Virus record (IMG/VR): IMGVR_UViG_3300028025_004319
Location: 1-31,856 of that record
Reading direction: 5' to 3' (one strand)
DNA: 31,856 nt
From: a virus
Shown: positions 16,537 to 22,454 of the stretch, piece after piece
Numbering within the stretch: position 1 is the stretch's first letter
Layout of the letters: each line of letters begins with the position of its first letter
Notes under the pieces: generated by a model
Databases searched by the model: none
What the model was told of the DNA's origin: nothing
Seen by the model: the letters and a program-made list of their open reading frames with translations, nothing else
Program-made: the position numbers and the translations under genes

Positions 16537-16571
16537 AGATTAACTGAAACATATTATGAATGGAGTGAACT

Positions 16572-17285
16572 ATGCCGAATTGGTGTTATAACAGTGCCAC
16601 AGTGCACCACGATAGTAAAGAAGTGATTGATGGTCTTGAGCAAGAGTTGCTTAAAGAAGATGCTCAACCATTTAATTATTTGAGACCTAATCCTGCTGGT
16701 GAGTGGGATTATGCTTGGTCTTGTGAGAACTGGGGTTGTAAGTGGGATGTTTCCATGATGGATTGGGAACGAGAAGACGACAACACTATTGTTATGCACT
16801 TTGATTCTGCATGGTCACCTCCAGTGACACTCTATGAATACTTGGAAACAGAAGGTTGGTCTGTTCGTGCAATGTATCATGAACCTGGAATGGGATTCGC
16901 TGGTCGTTTTGAAGATGGTTGTGATGACTACTACGAAATGGATTGGACAGATCGTGCTTCGATTGAAGAATTACCTGAGGACATTCTTGACTTTACCAAT
17001 GCTCTTGAAGATCTAGAACGATACGAAGAAGAGCAGTTTGAAGAAGAACTAAACGATTTAGAACGCACTGATTGGTTCGGTGTTGCAACTAATCCAGACA
17101 AAGTTGGTCGCTATGAAGTAACAACTACGCAGTACTTCGAACCACAGTATTGTAATTGGGATGGTACGACTTGGAGTCGCTGGGAAGGTGACGAAGTTGA
17201 AGTGGTTAAGTGGCGAGGTCTTGCAGAAGAGTACTGGGATGCAGCTGCAGCATTAGATAAGATCATCGAGGATTCGAAAGCATAA
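16572..17285 (+). CDS. Api92/DUF1281-like ferredoxin-fold protein
   Basis: 237 aa with SD TGGAGTG. The MPNWCYNSATV start, the FNYLRPNPAGEWDYAWSCEN segment followed by WGCKWDV, and the WSPPVTLYEYLETEGWSVRA segment are the hallmarks of the family annotated Api92-like/DUF1281 (YubB of plasmids), which has a ferredoxin-like fold. It is found in phages and conjugative elements; the molecular function is not known. The acidic insert of about 125-170 is longer than a minimal domain. Own promoter P4; the next gene starts one base after the stop. Confidence 0.8.
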   Translation: MPNWCYNSATVHHDSKEVIDGLEQELLKEDAQPFNYLRPNPAGEWDYAWSCENWGCKWDVSMMDWEREDDNTIVMHFDSAWSPPVTLYEYLETEGWSVRAMYHEPGMGFAGRFEDGCDDYYEMDWTDRASIEELPEDILDFTNALEDLERYEEEQFEEELNDLERTDWFGVATNPDKVGRYEVTTTQYFEPQYCNWDGTTWSRWEGDEVEVVKWRGLAEEYWDAAAALDKIIEDSKA

Positions 17286-17286
17286 A

Positions 17287-17985
17287 GTGAAAGCACTTGC
17301 TATATTATGTTTGGCTGTATGCACCAATGCTTACGCAGATGTTTCGTTTGGAACTGGTGAAGACAGAGACTGTAATATAGCCAGAGCATCTGCTATTAGC
17401 GATGCACTTGAGCAGTATGCTGTTAAAGAATTTGAAGTAAAGAAGCAGTATGTTTGTAAGGAAAGAAATGCTGAGGGGATTGAATGTCAGTACATAAAAA
17501 AGACTGAGATTGAATCTGCTGGTACTCTGCGGAAAGTTCTTAATGAAACAGTTAAGGACAGACGAGATAGTTGTGTTGTCGAAGTAAAGATTGAAGTTGA
17601 ACAAGGTCGTCAATTGGCAGGAGATATACTCAATGCTCAAGAGATCGCCCTTGATGGTAAACTCTATCGATTCGATGTCATAACTAAAGAGCCATTGTAT
17701 GTTTACTTGTTCAGTGTTTATGGTGACAAGATGCATCTGATGTATCCTTACGATGGAATTAAGAGCAATCTTATTGATGGTAGGCTGACATTACCTAGAG
17801 GATGGAATGCAGTTGTCCCCGATGGTATCAATGAAAGTAAAGAAACATTGATGGCAGTTTTCACCAAACATAAGATTACTTTTAGAAGCAGTATGACGAG
17901 AGATGAGATTTATCGACAGATATCGTCAGTGCCGATTTATTCTAGGCGAGTAGTTTATCACAATTTTGTAATTAGGAGAATTTGA
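17287..17985 (+). CDS. Exported protein, DUF4384-like
   Basis: 232 aa from a GTG start. A signal peptide (residues 1-17, cleavage after AYA) precedes a region with four or five cysteines (DRDCNIARAS, YVCKERN, GIECQYI, RDSCVVEV) and a beta-rich C-terminal half (KLYRFDVITKEPLYVYLFSV, MHLMYPYDG, then PDGINESKETLMAVFT) that resembles DUF4384, a domain of periplasmic proteins usually found beside LPP20/FlgP-type lipoproteins. The next gene is exactly such a lipoprotein, strengthening the call. In bacteria these pairs belong to envelope or flagellar outer-membrane structures; in a phage the purpose is unknown. Confidence 0.7.
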   Translation: MKALAILCLAVCTNAYADVSFGTGEDRDCNIARASAISDALEQYAVKEFEVKKQYVCKERNAEGIECQYIKKTEIESAGTLRKVLNETVKDRRDSCVVEVKIEVEQGRQLAGDILNAQEIALDGKLYRFDVITKEPLYVYLFSVYGDKMHLMYPYDGIKSNLIDGRLTLPRGWNAVVPDGINESKETLMAVFTKHKITFRSSMTRDEIYRQISSVPIYSRRVVYHNFVIRRI

Positions 17986-17986
17986 A

Positions 17987-18637
17987 ATGAAATATATTAT
18001 GACATGCACCCTTGCATCTTTGATAGTCTTATCTGGTTGTTCAACCTTCAAGGCAGATCCCAACAAAACAGTTGAGGTTCCAGCCAATAAAATAGACAAT
18101 ATCCCCCAGTGGTATCTTGCAAAAGATCCCGATGACAATAAGTTCATCGTGGTTACTGCCACAGACACTTCAAAAGATATGCAGTTTGCAATTGACAAGG
18201 CAACTATCAATGCTAAGATTCAGATCGCTGAACGACTGAAGACAGATGTAAATTCTGTTACTCGTGAGTCTACTCTTGAGAGTGGACAAACAGTTGAACG
18301 AGAAATTGATCGTGTATCAAAGGTTCAAGTGAAACAAGCGATTGGATTCTTCAAACGAGAGAATGTTGCTGTCTTCAAAGAGGGTGATGTGTATCGTGCA
18401 TATGTGCAGTTTAAGATTGCAACAGAAGATGCACAACGACTAACTCGACCAGCAAATAATGGCAGGACTCGTGATGATCGATTTAAGAATCTTGATGAAG
18501 AGCCAGCACCAGTAGTTTCTGCAGTGCAACCAAGAGGTATTGAATTGTTACCAGTCGAAAACGAAGAATATAAAAAGCGTCGTGAAGAAGCACTACAGAA
18601 ACCTGGAGCAGTTGTTGGACAAACAACAATACGATGA
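17987..18637 (+). CDS. Outer-membrane lipoprotein, LPP20/FlgP-like
   Basis: 216 aa, SD TAGGAGA. Type II signal peptide with lipobox LSGC (MKYIMTCTLASLIVLSGCST), Cys18 being the lipidated residue. The body has PQWYLAKDPDDNKFIVVTAT followed by DTSKDMQFAIDKATINAKIQ, the LPP20 pattern (P-x-W, a G/A-rich strand, then a helix with A-x-x-x-A-x-x). The tail is Pro/Arg-rich. A Gram-negative host is implied because lipoprotein sorting is needed. It follows the DUF4384-like gene by one base and overlaps the dCMP deaminase start by 4 nt. Confidence 0.8.
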   Translation: MKYIMTCTLASLIVLSGCSTFKADPNKTVEVPANKIDNIPQWYLAKDPDDNKFIVVTATDTSKDMQFAIDKATINAKIQIAERLKTDVNSVTRESTLESGQTVEREIDRVSKVQVKQAIGFFKRENVAVFKEGDVYRAYVQFKIATEDAQRLTRPANNGRTRDDRFKNLDEEPAPVVSAVQPRGIELLPVENEEYKKRREEALQKPGAVVGQTTIR

Positions 18638-19062
18638 AACAAAAATGGGTTGATGCTTTCATGGACACTGCGGAGAGATTCGCCCAGTTGTCCAGTGCAG
18701 TTAGATTGCAGGTCGGTGCGGTTGTCGTGAAAGACAATCGGATCATCTCTATTGGATATAATGGAATGCCCTCTGGTTGGACAAACGAATGTGAGAACAT
18801 CGTGCAACATTCAGATGACACAGTAACTACAGTAACGAAAGATGAGGTTATTCATGCTGAAGCAAACGCAATTATCAAATTGGCTCGTGATGGTGAATCA
18901 GGCAATGGCTCCAGTTTATTCTGCACTCATGCTCCTTGTATTCATTGCGCTAAGTTGATACATGGAGCAGGTATAAATACAGTGTACTACCGAAACTCTT
19001 ATCGTGATGAATTCGGAATAGATTTTTTAAACAAATGTAAAATTGAGGTGAATAAAGTATGA
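18634..19062 (+). CDS. cd: dCMP deaminase
   Basis: 142 aa. Zinc and catalytic residues are plain: H74-A-E76 (IHAEANAI) and C102-x-x-C105 (HAPCIHC). The N-terminal RFAQLSSAVRLQVGAVVVKD followed by NRIISIGYNGMP is characteristic of phage and ComEB-type deoxycytidylate deaminases. It converts dCMP to dUMP, the substrate of the ThyX at the left edge, so it completes the dTTP supply route with NrdAB. A TATAAATA late-promoter octamer happens to lie inside the gene (18972-18979). ATGA overlaps on both ends. Confidence 0.95.
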   Translation: MKQKWVDAFMDTAERFAQLSSAVRLQVGAVVVKDNRIISIGYNGMPSGWTNECENIVQHSDDTVTTVTKDEVIHAEANAIIKLARDGESGNGSSLFCTHAPCIHCAKLIHGAGINTVYYRNSYRDEFGIDFLNKCKIEVNKV

Positions 19063-19736
19063 GTGAAGAGCAACAAAAAGCAACTGGAGAAACTAATTAC
19101 CTAGTTAATGCAGGTATAACTGCACTGTTTCCTACACCACTAATTACTGGAGAGTTGGAAGACACATCCATTTGTGATAAGTTAGAAAAACGAATCTTGG
19201 AAATGCGAGATAATAAACAAGGTAATTTTGAAGCAGGTAATTTTGTTACAAGCGATGACTTACACAGTCCAGAAATGGGAGAGCCTTTTATTGAATTTGG
19301 TAAGATTGTTCTTGCTGAGACTCAAAACTTTTTAGATTTTCTCGGTGTTAAAAGAGATGCACACTACATCAGTGGTATGTGGGCAAATGTAACTAATCCA
19401 AATCACAGACATCCAGTGCACCTGCACCCAAATAGTCTTGTGTCTGGTTTATTGTATGTTAAAACACCAGAGAAATGTGGTTCAACTGCATTTGTCGATC
19501 CCAGACCAGCTGCAAGAGTTTTTGAACCATCCTATGATCGTATGTTTGAATTCAATGCTGGATTGTTTAGATTCCCACCAAAGCGAGGCACATTGTTGAT
19601 GTGGCCAAGCTGGATGTACCATGGTGTGGACAAAGGATTTACTGAAGATGAAACCGCAGATAGAATTAGCATAGCATTTAATGTTATGATTCTTGGAAAA
19701 ATTGATACACCTACAGCTAGATTGGAATTAAATTAA
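19059..19736 (+). CDS. 2OG-Fe(II) oxygenase (TIGR02466-like)
   Basis: 225 aa. It has the family pattern of cyanophage-type putative oxygenases: ALFPTPLITGEL at the start, SGMWANVTNPNHRHPVHLHP followed by NSLVSGLLYV, and MWPSWMYHGVDKG. Iron ligands would include H121 (or H118) and H188; R202 in DRISIAFN would hold 2-oxoglutarate. These genes are frequent in aquatic T4-like phages and their substrates are unknown. It overlaps the deaminase by 4 nt and the peroxiredoxin by one base, so the three form a unit. Confidence 0.83.
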   Translation: MSEEQQKATGETNYLVNAGITALFPTPLITGELEDTSICDKLEKRILEMRDNKQGNFEAGNFVTSDDLHSPEMGEPFIEFGKIVLAETQNFLDFLGVKRDAHYISGMWANVTNPNHRHPVHLHPNSLVSGLLYVKTPEKCGSTAFVDPRPAARVFEPSYDRMFEFNAGLFRFPPKRGTLLMWPSWMYHGVDKGFTEDETADRISIAFNVMILGKIDTPTARLELN

Positions 19737-20308
19737 TGGCACATAATATTGAAATGCAAAAGGGTCATACCCGAATCATTGGAAACAACTTTCCTAAATG
19801 GATTAGACAAGACCAGCATCCTGCTGCAGTTCCTGGAAAAGACGAACCAGAAATGGCATCATTCTTAACACCTGGAAAGTGGAAGATCGTTTACTTCTAT
19901 CCAAAAGACTTCACATTTGTATGTCCAACTGAAATCGTAGACTTTGACAATCTTGTACCAGAGTTTGAGAAGTTAAACGCAGTAGTGTTTGGTGTTTCAC
20001 CAGACAACGAATATGTTAAATTAGCGTGGAAGAAATCCAATCCACTATTGACTAATCTAAAACATACTCTAATTGCAGACGCAAATAATGAATTGGCATT
20101 TGACATGGGCATCATTGATGAAGATGGTGTTCCGTTCAGAGCGACATATATTGTTGATCCAGATGAAACTATTCAACATGTCAGTATGAATAATGGATCT
20201 GTTGGTAGAAATGCAGCAGAAATTTTACGAATTCTGGATGCATGTCAACAAGGTGATAAGGGGATGCTCTGTCCTGCAGCAAGAAAAGTTGGTGGTGAAA
20301 CTATTTGA
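19736..20308 (+). CDS. 2-Cys peroxiredoxin (AhpC/TSA family)
   Basis: 190 aa thioredoxin-fold peroxidase that reduces hydrogen peroxide or organic peroxides. The peroxidatic Cys is C63 in the canonical FTFVCPTEI; the preceding YFYPKDFT is standard. A resolving Cys candidate is C179 in GMLCPAAR (VCPA-like), with an additional C170. Later segments GVPFRATYIVDPDETIQHVS and VGRNAAEILRILDA match AhpC. Full length, so likely active. An unusual cargo gene for a phage: it may protect infected cells or the phage RNR (a radical enzyme) from oxidative damage, which is inference. It needs an AhpF- or thioredoxin-like reductant from the host. Confidence 0.95.
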   Translation: MAHNIEMQKGHTRIIGNNFPKWIRQDQHPAAVPGKDEPEMASFLTPGKWKIVYFYPKDFTFVCPTEIVDFDNLVPEFEKLNAVVFGVSPDNEYVKLAWKKSNPLLTNLKHTLIADANNELAFDMGIIDEDGVPFRATYIVDPDETIQHVSMNNGSVGRNAAEILRILDACQQGDKGMLCPAARKVGGETI

Positions 20309-20325
20309 AAATAAATTCAAAATAG

Positions 20326-20354
20326 TTGACTTTAATTCAAATCTGAAGTAAAAT
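20326..20354 (+). promoter_or_regulatory. Promoter P5 (TTGACT-17-TAAAAT, TTAATT type)
   Basis: 17-bp spacer starting TTAATT. Downstream there is no ORF, only a long hairpin (20372-20416) before the next promoter. Confidence 0.6.
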
Positions 20355-20371
20355 CTTGTCTAAATAGATTA

Positions 20372-20416
20372 CTGTCTGGAAGAAAACCCTACAAGTTGTA
20401 AGGTTATTCCAGACAG
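20372..20416 (+). ncRNA. Long hairpin RNA between two promoters (cassette copy 2)
   Basis: CTGTCTGGA (20372-20380) pairs perfectly with TCCAGACAG (20408-20416); inside, AACC and TAC (20385-20392) pair with GTA and GGTT (20398-20405) around one C-A mismatch, leaving a 5-nt loop. The inner part is a relative of the ATAACCCT hairpins elsewhere. P5 lies upstream and P6 begins 4 nt downstream. It may be a terminator or a roughly 60-nt stable RNA; there is no T-run. Confidence 0.5.
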
Positions 20417-20419
20417 TGC

Positions 20420-20448
20420 TTGACAAATAATCAAAGGTGTAGTATAAT
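20420..20448 (+). promoter_or_regulatory. Promoter P6 (TTGACA-17-TATAAT)
   Basis: Perfect consensus at both boxes with a 17-bp spacer. An ATG starts 6 nt after the -10 box. Confidence 0.88.
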
Positions 20449-20454
20449 TCAATC

Positions 20455-20580
20455 ATGAAATCGAAAATCATATCCAAACCGATGCAGAGACATCTACCAC
20501 TCTTAAGTGGCTGGACATGCTCACGCACATCAATTGGATATAATGCGTTTGAGATTGATAGTGGGGGTTTTGGAAAGTAG
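20455..20580 (+). CDS. Mini-ORF at the P6 start site (or part of a small RNA)
   Basis: 41 codons (MKSKIISKPMQRHLPLLSGW start, then ISIDSGGFGK-like end EIDSGGFGK). The ATG coincides with the predicted transcription start, so it would be leaderless. The transcript from P6 would end at the 20608 terminator, about 185 nt long, and contains hairpins such as CCACT/AGTGG, so it may instead be a non-coding small RNA. I cannot decide; coding status is tentative. Confidence 0.35.
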   Translation: MKSKIISKPMQRHLPLLSGWTCSRTSIGYNAFEIDSGGFGK

Positions 20581-20607
20581 ACTAGACAACAAGTCTGTTT
20601 CCCAAAG

Positions 20608-20638
20608 CCCTCTGAGATGAAAGTCCAGAGGGTTTTTT
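20608..20638 (+). terminator. Intrinsic terminator before the tRNA array
   Basis: CCCTCTG / CAGAGGG 7-bp stem with an 11-nt loop followed by six Ts. It ends the P6 transcript; the gap 20639-20691 up to the first tRNA shows no convincing promoter. Confidence 0.85.
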
Positions 20639-20691
20639 GTTTTATAGCCATCGTGCTAGTAACATTGTTCTTTTACAATTCGGGATTCTGT

Positions 20692-20765
20692 TGGGGATTG
20701 GTGTAGTGATAGCACAGGAGACTTTGACTCTCTTAGTACAAGTTTGATTCTTGTATCCCCTGCCA
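20692..20765 (+). tRNA. tRNA-Gln (TTG)
   Basis: Anticodon stem GGAGA/TCTCT with loop CTTTGAC. The first base pair would be T1-T72, a weak end like the T1-A72 of glutamine tRNAs. T-arm ACAAG/CTTGT; CCA encoded after G73. First gene of the array. Confidence 0.88.
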
Positions 20766-20804
20766 AACAAATGTACATTTGTACGAGGAAGTGTGCATCT
20801 GTTT

Positions 20805-20878
20805 GGGAGTATAACTTAATGGTAAAGTAGTAGGCTTTTAACCTATTAATCAGAGTTCAATTCTCTGTGCTCCTACCA
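20805..20878 (+). tRNA. tRNA-Lys (TTT)
   Basis: Acceptor GGGAGTA pairs with TGCTCCT; anticodon loop CTTTTAA; T-arm CAGAG/CTCTG; CCA encoded. Confidence 0.92.
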
Positions 20879-20884
20879 ATTTAT

Positions 20885-20959
20885 GGTGTCGTTAGTTTAG
20901 TGGTAAAACTGCGGGTTGTGATTCCGCCATCATGAGTTCGATCCTCATACGATACCCCA
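20885..20959 (+). tRNA. tRNA-His (GTG)
   Basis: Anticodon loop TTGTGAT. The extra G at position -1 faces C73, the histidine-specific identity pair, so the gene start is set at that G. CCA encoded. Confidence 0.94.
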
Positions 20960-20967
20960 ATTTTTAT

Positions 20968-21043
20968 GCCAAGATAGCTCATCAGGTAGAGCACTAGTTT
21001 GAAGCACTAGGTGTGGTTGGTTCGAGTCCAACTCTTGGTACCA
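20968..21043 (+). tRNA. tRNA-Phe (GAA)
   Basis: Anticodon stem CTAGT/ACTAG with loop TTGAAGC. G follows the anticodon (position 37), where bacterial Phe tRNAs carry A37. CCA encoded. Confidence 0.9.
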
Positions 21044-21049
21044 AATTAT

Positions 21050-21124
21050 TCCCGATTAGCTCAGCGGTAGAGCACTCGCTTGATAAGCGATAGGTCAGTG
21101 ATTCGAATTCACTATTGGGAACCA
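21050..21124 (+). tRNA. tRNA-Ile (GAT)
   Basis: Acceptor TCCCGAT/ATTGGGA; anticodon loop TTGATAA; T-loop TTCGAAT; CCA encoded. Confidence 0.92.
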
Positions 21125-21131
21125 AAGTTAT

Positions 21132-21223
21132 GGAAGATGATGCAGCGGTGATGGTACTGCGACCAGCCTTGAAAACTGGGTCTCGAGAAATCGGGTGGGG
21201 TTCGACTCCTCCGTCTTCCGCCA
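21132..21223 (+). tRNA. tRNA-Ser (TGA)
   Basis: 92 nt with the long variable arm of a class II tRNA (GTCTCGAGAAATCGGG region). Anticodon loop CTTGAAA; G73; CCA encoded. Confidence 0.92.
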
Positions 21224-21231
21224 TATTATGT

Positions 21232-21306
21232 GCCTCGTTAACTCAGTGGTAGAGTGTCTCTTTTACACGGAGAAGGTCGGCAGTTCGAATCTGTCACGAG
21301 GTACCA
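21232..21306 (+). tRNA. tRNA-Val (TAC)
   Basis: Acceptor GCCTCGT/ACGAGGT; anticodon stem TCTCT/GGAGA, loop TTTACAC; CCA encoded. Confidence 0.93.
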
Positions 21307-21312
21307 AGTTAT

Positions 21313-21388
21313 GCCCGATTGGTGAAATGGATGATCATACTGTGCTACGAACGCAGAGGTAGAGGTTCAATTCCTCTATTGGGTACCA
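21313..21388 (+). tRNA. tRNA-Arg (ACG)
   Basis: Anticodon stem CTGTG/CGCAG with loop CTACGAA; A34 is presumably converted to inosine by host TadA as in bacterial Arg2. CCA encoded. Confidence 0.93.
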
Positions 21389-21395
21389 AGATTTT

Positions 21396-21469
21396 CTGGG
21401 TGTAGGATAATGGTAGTCATCGAGTCTTGGAGTCTCGAAGCGCAAGTTCGATTCTTGCCACCCAGACCA
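21396..21469 (+). tRNA. tRNA-Pro (TGG), first copy, unusual A37
   Basis: Acceptor CTGGGTG/CACCCAG; loop CTTGGAG gives TGG. Bacterial proline tRNAs have G37, methylated by TrmD; here the base is A, and the top anticodon pair is T-T. The second TGG gene at 24007 has G37. Identity is therefore somewhat uncertain. Confidence 0.75.
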
Positions 21470-21475
21470 GAGTTA

Positions 21476-21565
21476 GGAAGATGGGCAGGACGGTAATGCA
21501 GCAGTTTGCTAAACTGTAGATTCACGGAAGTGGGTCATAGGGTTCGATTCCCTAATCTTCCACCA
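21476..21565 (+). tRNA. tRNA-Ser (GCT)
   Basis: 90 nt, long variable arm; anticodon stem GCAGT/ACTGT with loop TTGCTAA; acceptor GGAAGAT/ATCTTCC; CCA encoded. Confidence 0.93.
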
Positions 21566-21570
21566 GTATT

Positions 21571-21645
21571 GGGCTGGTAGCTTAATGGTAAAGCAGTGAA
21601 CTCATAATTCATTGAGTCTGTGTTCAATTCACAGTCAGCCCACCA
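21571..21645 (+). tRNA. tRNA-Met or Ile2 (CAT), first elongator type
   Basis: Acceptor GGGCTGG/TCAGCCC is fully paired at 1-72, so it is not an initiator. Loop CTCATAA. CAT could be elongator Met or a lysidine-modified Ile tRNA; the sequence alone does not settle it. Confidence 0.9.
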
Positions 21646-21650
21646 ATACC

Positions 21651-21727
21651 TGATGCTGTGCAGGTTAAGGCGCAGCAGTCCTATCCCAAGGATCACTGAC
21701 ACTAGAATGTCAGACCGATGAGCATCG
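21651..21727 (+). ncRNA. tRNA-like cloverleaf RNA in a tRNA spacer
   Basis: TGATGC (21651-21656) pairs with GCATCG (21722-21727), enclosing three arms in tRNA order: TGTGC/GCGCA (8-nt loop), GTCCT/AGGAT (6-nt loop) and TGACA/TGTCA (6-nt loop). It differs from a tRNA: no T-loop consensus, 9 unpaired bases between arm 3 and the closing stem, and no CCA. Either a decayed tRNA or a separate structured RNA. Confidence 0.55.
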
Positions 21728-21745
21728 CAAGTCCTACCACGGATG

Positions 21746-21767
21746 CCGATGGACGATAAATTGGGAA
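21746..21767 (+). repeat. Partial duplicate of a tRNA 5' half
   Basis: CCGATGGACGATAAATTGGG plus AA repeats bases 21812-21830 of the neighbouring tRNA, with a 3-nt insertion (GAT). A GGATT/AATCC hairpin (21787-21799) follows. It looks like a remnant of an unequal tRNA duplication; the rest of 21728-21808 holds no gene. Confidence 0.55.
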
Positions 21768-21808
21768 GCAGTAGTTAGCAGTGGGAGGATTTTTAATCCG
21801 CAGTTTAT

Positions 21809-21886
21809 ACCCCGATGGACAAATTGGGAAAGTCGTCTCTCTCAAAAGGAGAAATGTTGTGAGTTCGAATCTCACTCGGGGTACCA
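21809..21886 (+). tRNA. tRNA with CAA anticodon (Leu), short variable loop
   Basis: Acceptor ACCCCGA/TCGGGGT, D-stem GAC/GTC, anticodon stem TCTCT/GGAGA with loop CTCAAAA, T-arm GTGAG/CTCAC, A73, CCA. CAA reads the Leu codon TTG, but the variable region is only about 6 nt, whereas bacterial tRNA-Leu is class II with a long arm. All other helices are intact. Confidence 0.8.
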
Positions 21887-21891
21887 AGATG

Positions 21892-21920
21892 TTGACTTGC
21901 AAGATTGCTTGCGGTATAAT
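21892..21920 (+). promoter_or_regulatory. Promoter P7 (TTGACT-17-TATAAT)
   Basis: 17-bp spacer starting TGCAA. The -10 box ends 8 nt before the first base of tRNA-Leu(TAA), so the mature 5' end is almost the transcription start. Confidence 0.85.
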
Positions 21921-21928
21921 AGAGATAT

Positions 21929-22012
21929 GCGAGTGTGGTGGAATGGTATACACATCAGACTTAAAATCTGACGCTTAATTGATTGAGGGTTCAAGTCCCT
22001 TCACTCGTACCA
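21929..22012 (+). tRNA. tRNA-Leu (TAA)
   Basis: 84 nt class II tRNA with a normal long variable arm; anticodon stem TCAGA/TCTGA, loop CTTAAAA; CCA encoded. Directly downstream of P7. Confidence 0.95.
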
Positions 22013-22014
22013 AT

Positions 22015-22089
22015 ACGGCATTAGTATAATGGATAATACAGTAGGCTTCTACCCTACGAATGTGGGTTCGATTCCTGCATGCCGTGCCA
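22015..22089 (+). tRNA. tRNA-Arg (TCT)
   Basis: Acceptor ACGGCAT/ATGCCGT; anticodon stem GTAGG/CCTAC with loop CTTCTAC; CCA encoded. Only 2 nt after tRNA-Leu. Confidence 0.93.
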
Positions 22090-22096
22090 GAATTAT

Positions 22097-22170
22097 GTAG
22101 GTGGAGCCAGTTGGACAGGCACTGGATTGCAAACCCATGGAAGTGAGTTCGATTCTCACCACCTACTCCA
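22097..22170 (+). tRNA. tRNA-Cys (GCA)
   Basis: Acceptor GTAGGTG/CACCTAC, loop TTGCAAA and T73, the Cys identity base; the anticodon stem has an A-C mismatch. CCA encoded. Confidence 0.92.
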
Positions 22171-22171
22171 G

Positions 22172-22196
22172 ATAACCTTACAATGTTGAGGGTTAT
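22172..22196 (+). terminator. ATAACC/GGTTAT hairpin (cassette copy 3)
   Basis: Bases 22172-22179 pair with 22189-22196 (8 bp including one G-T) directly after tRNA-Cys, 12 nt before the -35 box of P8. Confidence 0.55.
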
Positions 22197-22208
22197 TGAA
22201 ATGAGATG

Positions 22209-22237
22209 TTGACTTATAATGATGTTTGCTGTATAAT
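22209..22237 (+). promoter_or_regulatory. Promoter P8 for the structured RNA region
   Basis: TTGACT-17-TATAAT. No ORF follows; the predicted start (about 22244) is the 5' end of a long structured non-coding stretch. Confidence 0.85.
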
Positions 22238-22243
22238 TATGTC

Positions 22244-22450
22244 TTAGTTGGTTAGGAATTCAAAAGTCCCTTCTAGGTCTTTGTTGCGAAACAAAGCATA
22301 GGGCACAGTGGTCTGAATGTTGCAACTCGCTTACATTCTCCCACTAGGTTGTTTCAAAACGCAAAGCACGCAGAAATGCAAAACGCTGAGCAGGAAACAT
22401 TAAATGAGCTGGTCTCAGCCAAGAGTTTGGTGGTTCTCTAAAAACCACCA
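22244..22450 (+). ncRNA. Structured RNA, domain 1 (own promoter)
   Basis: No ORF. Local helices: CTTTGTT-GCGA-AACAAAG (22279-22296) inside CCCT/AGGG (22268/22300); AGTGG/CCACT (22307/22341) enclosing GAATGT/ACATTC (22315/22333); GCTGAG/CTCAGC (22385/22414); GGTGGTT/AACCACC (22429/22443). CTAGGT occurs twice (22273, 22345). No terminator separates it from tRNA-Glu, so the transcript should continue. See the finding on a GOLLD/ROOL-type RNA. Confidence 0.65.
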
Positions 22451-22454
22451 CCAT

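Noticed and set aside
18972-18979. TATAAATA late promoter inside the dCMP deaminase gene
   Set aside because: The bases encode conserved residues and no gene starts nearby except the co-translated oxygenase; it may be chance, so it is not listed as a promoter.
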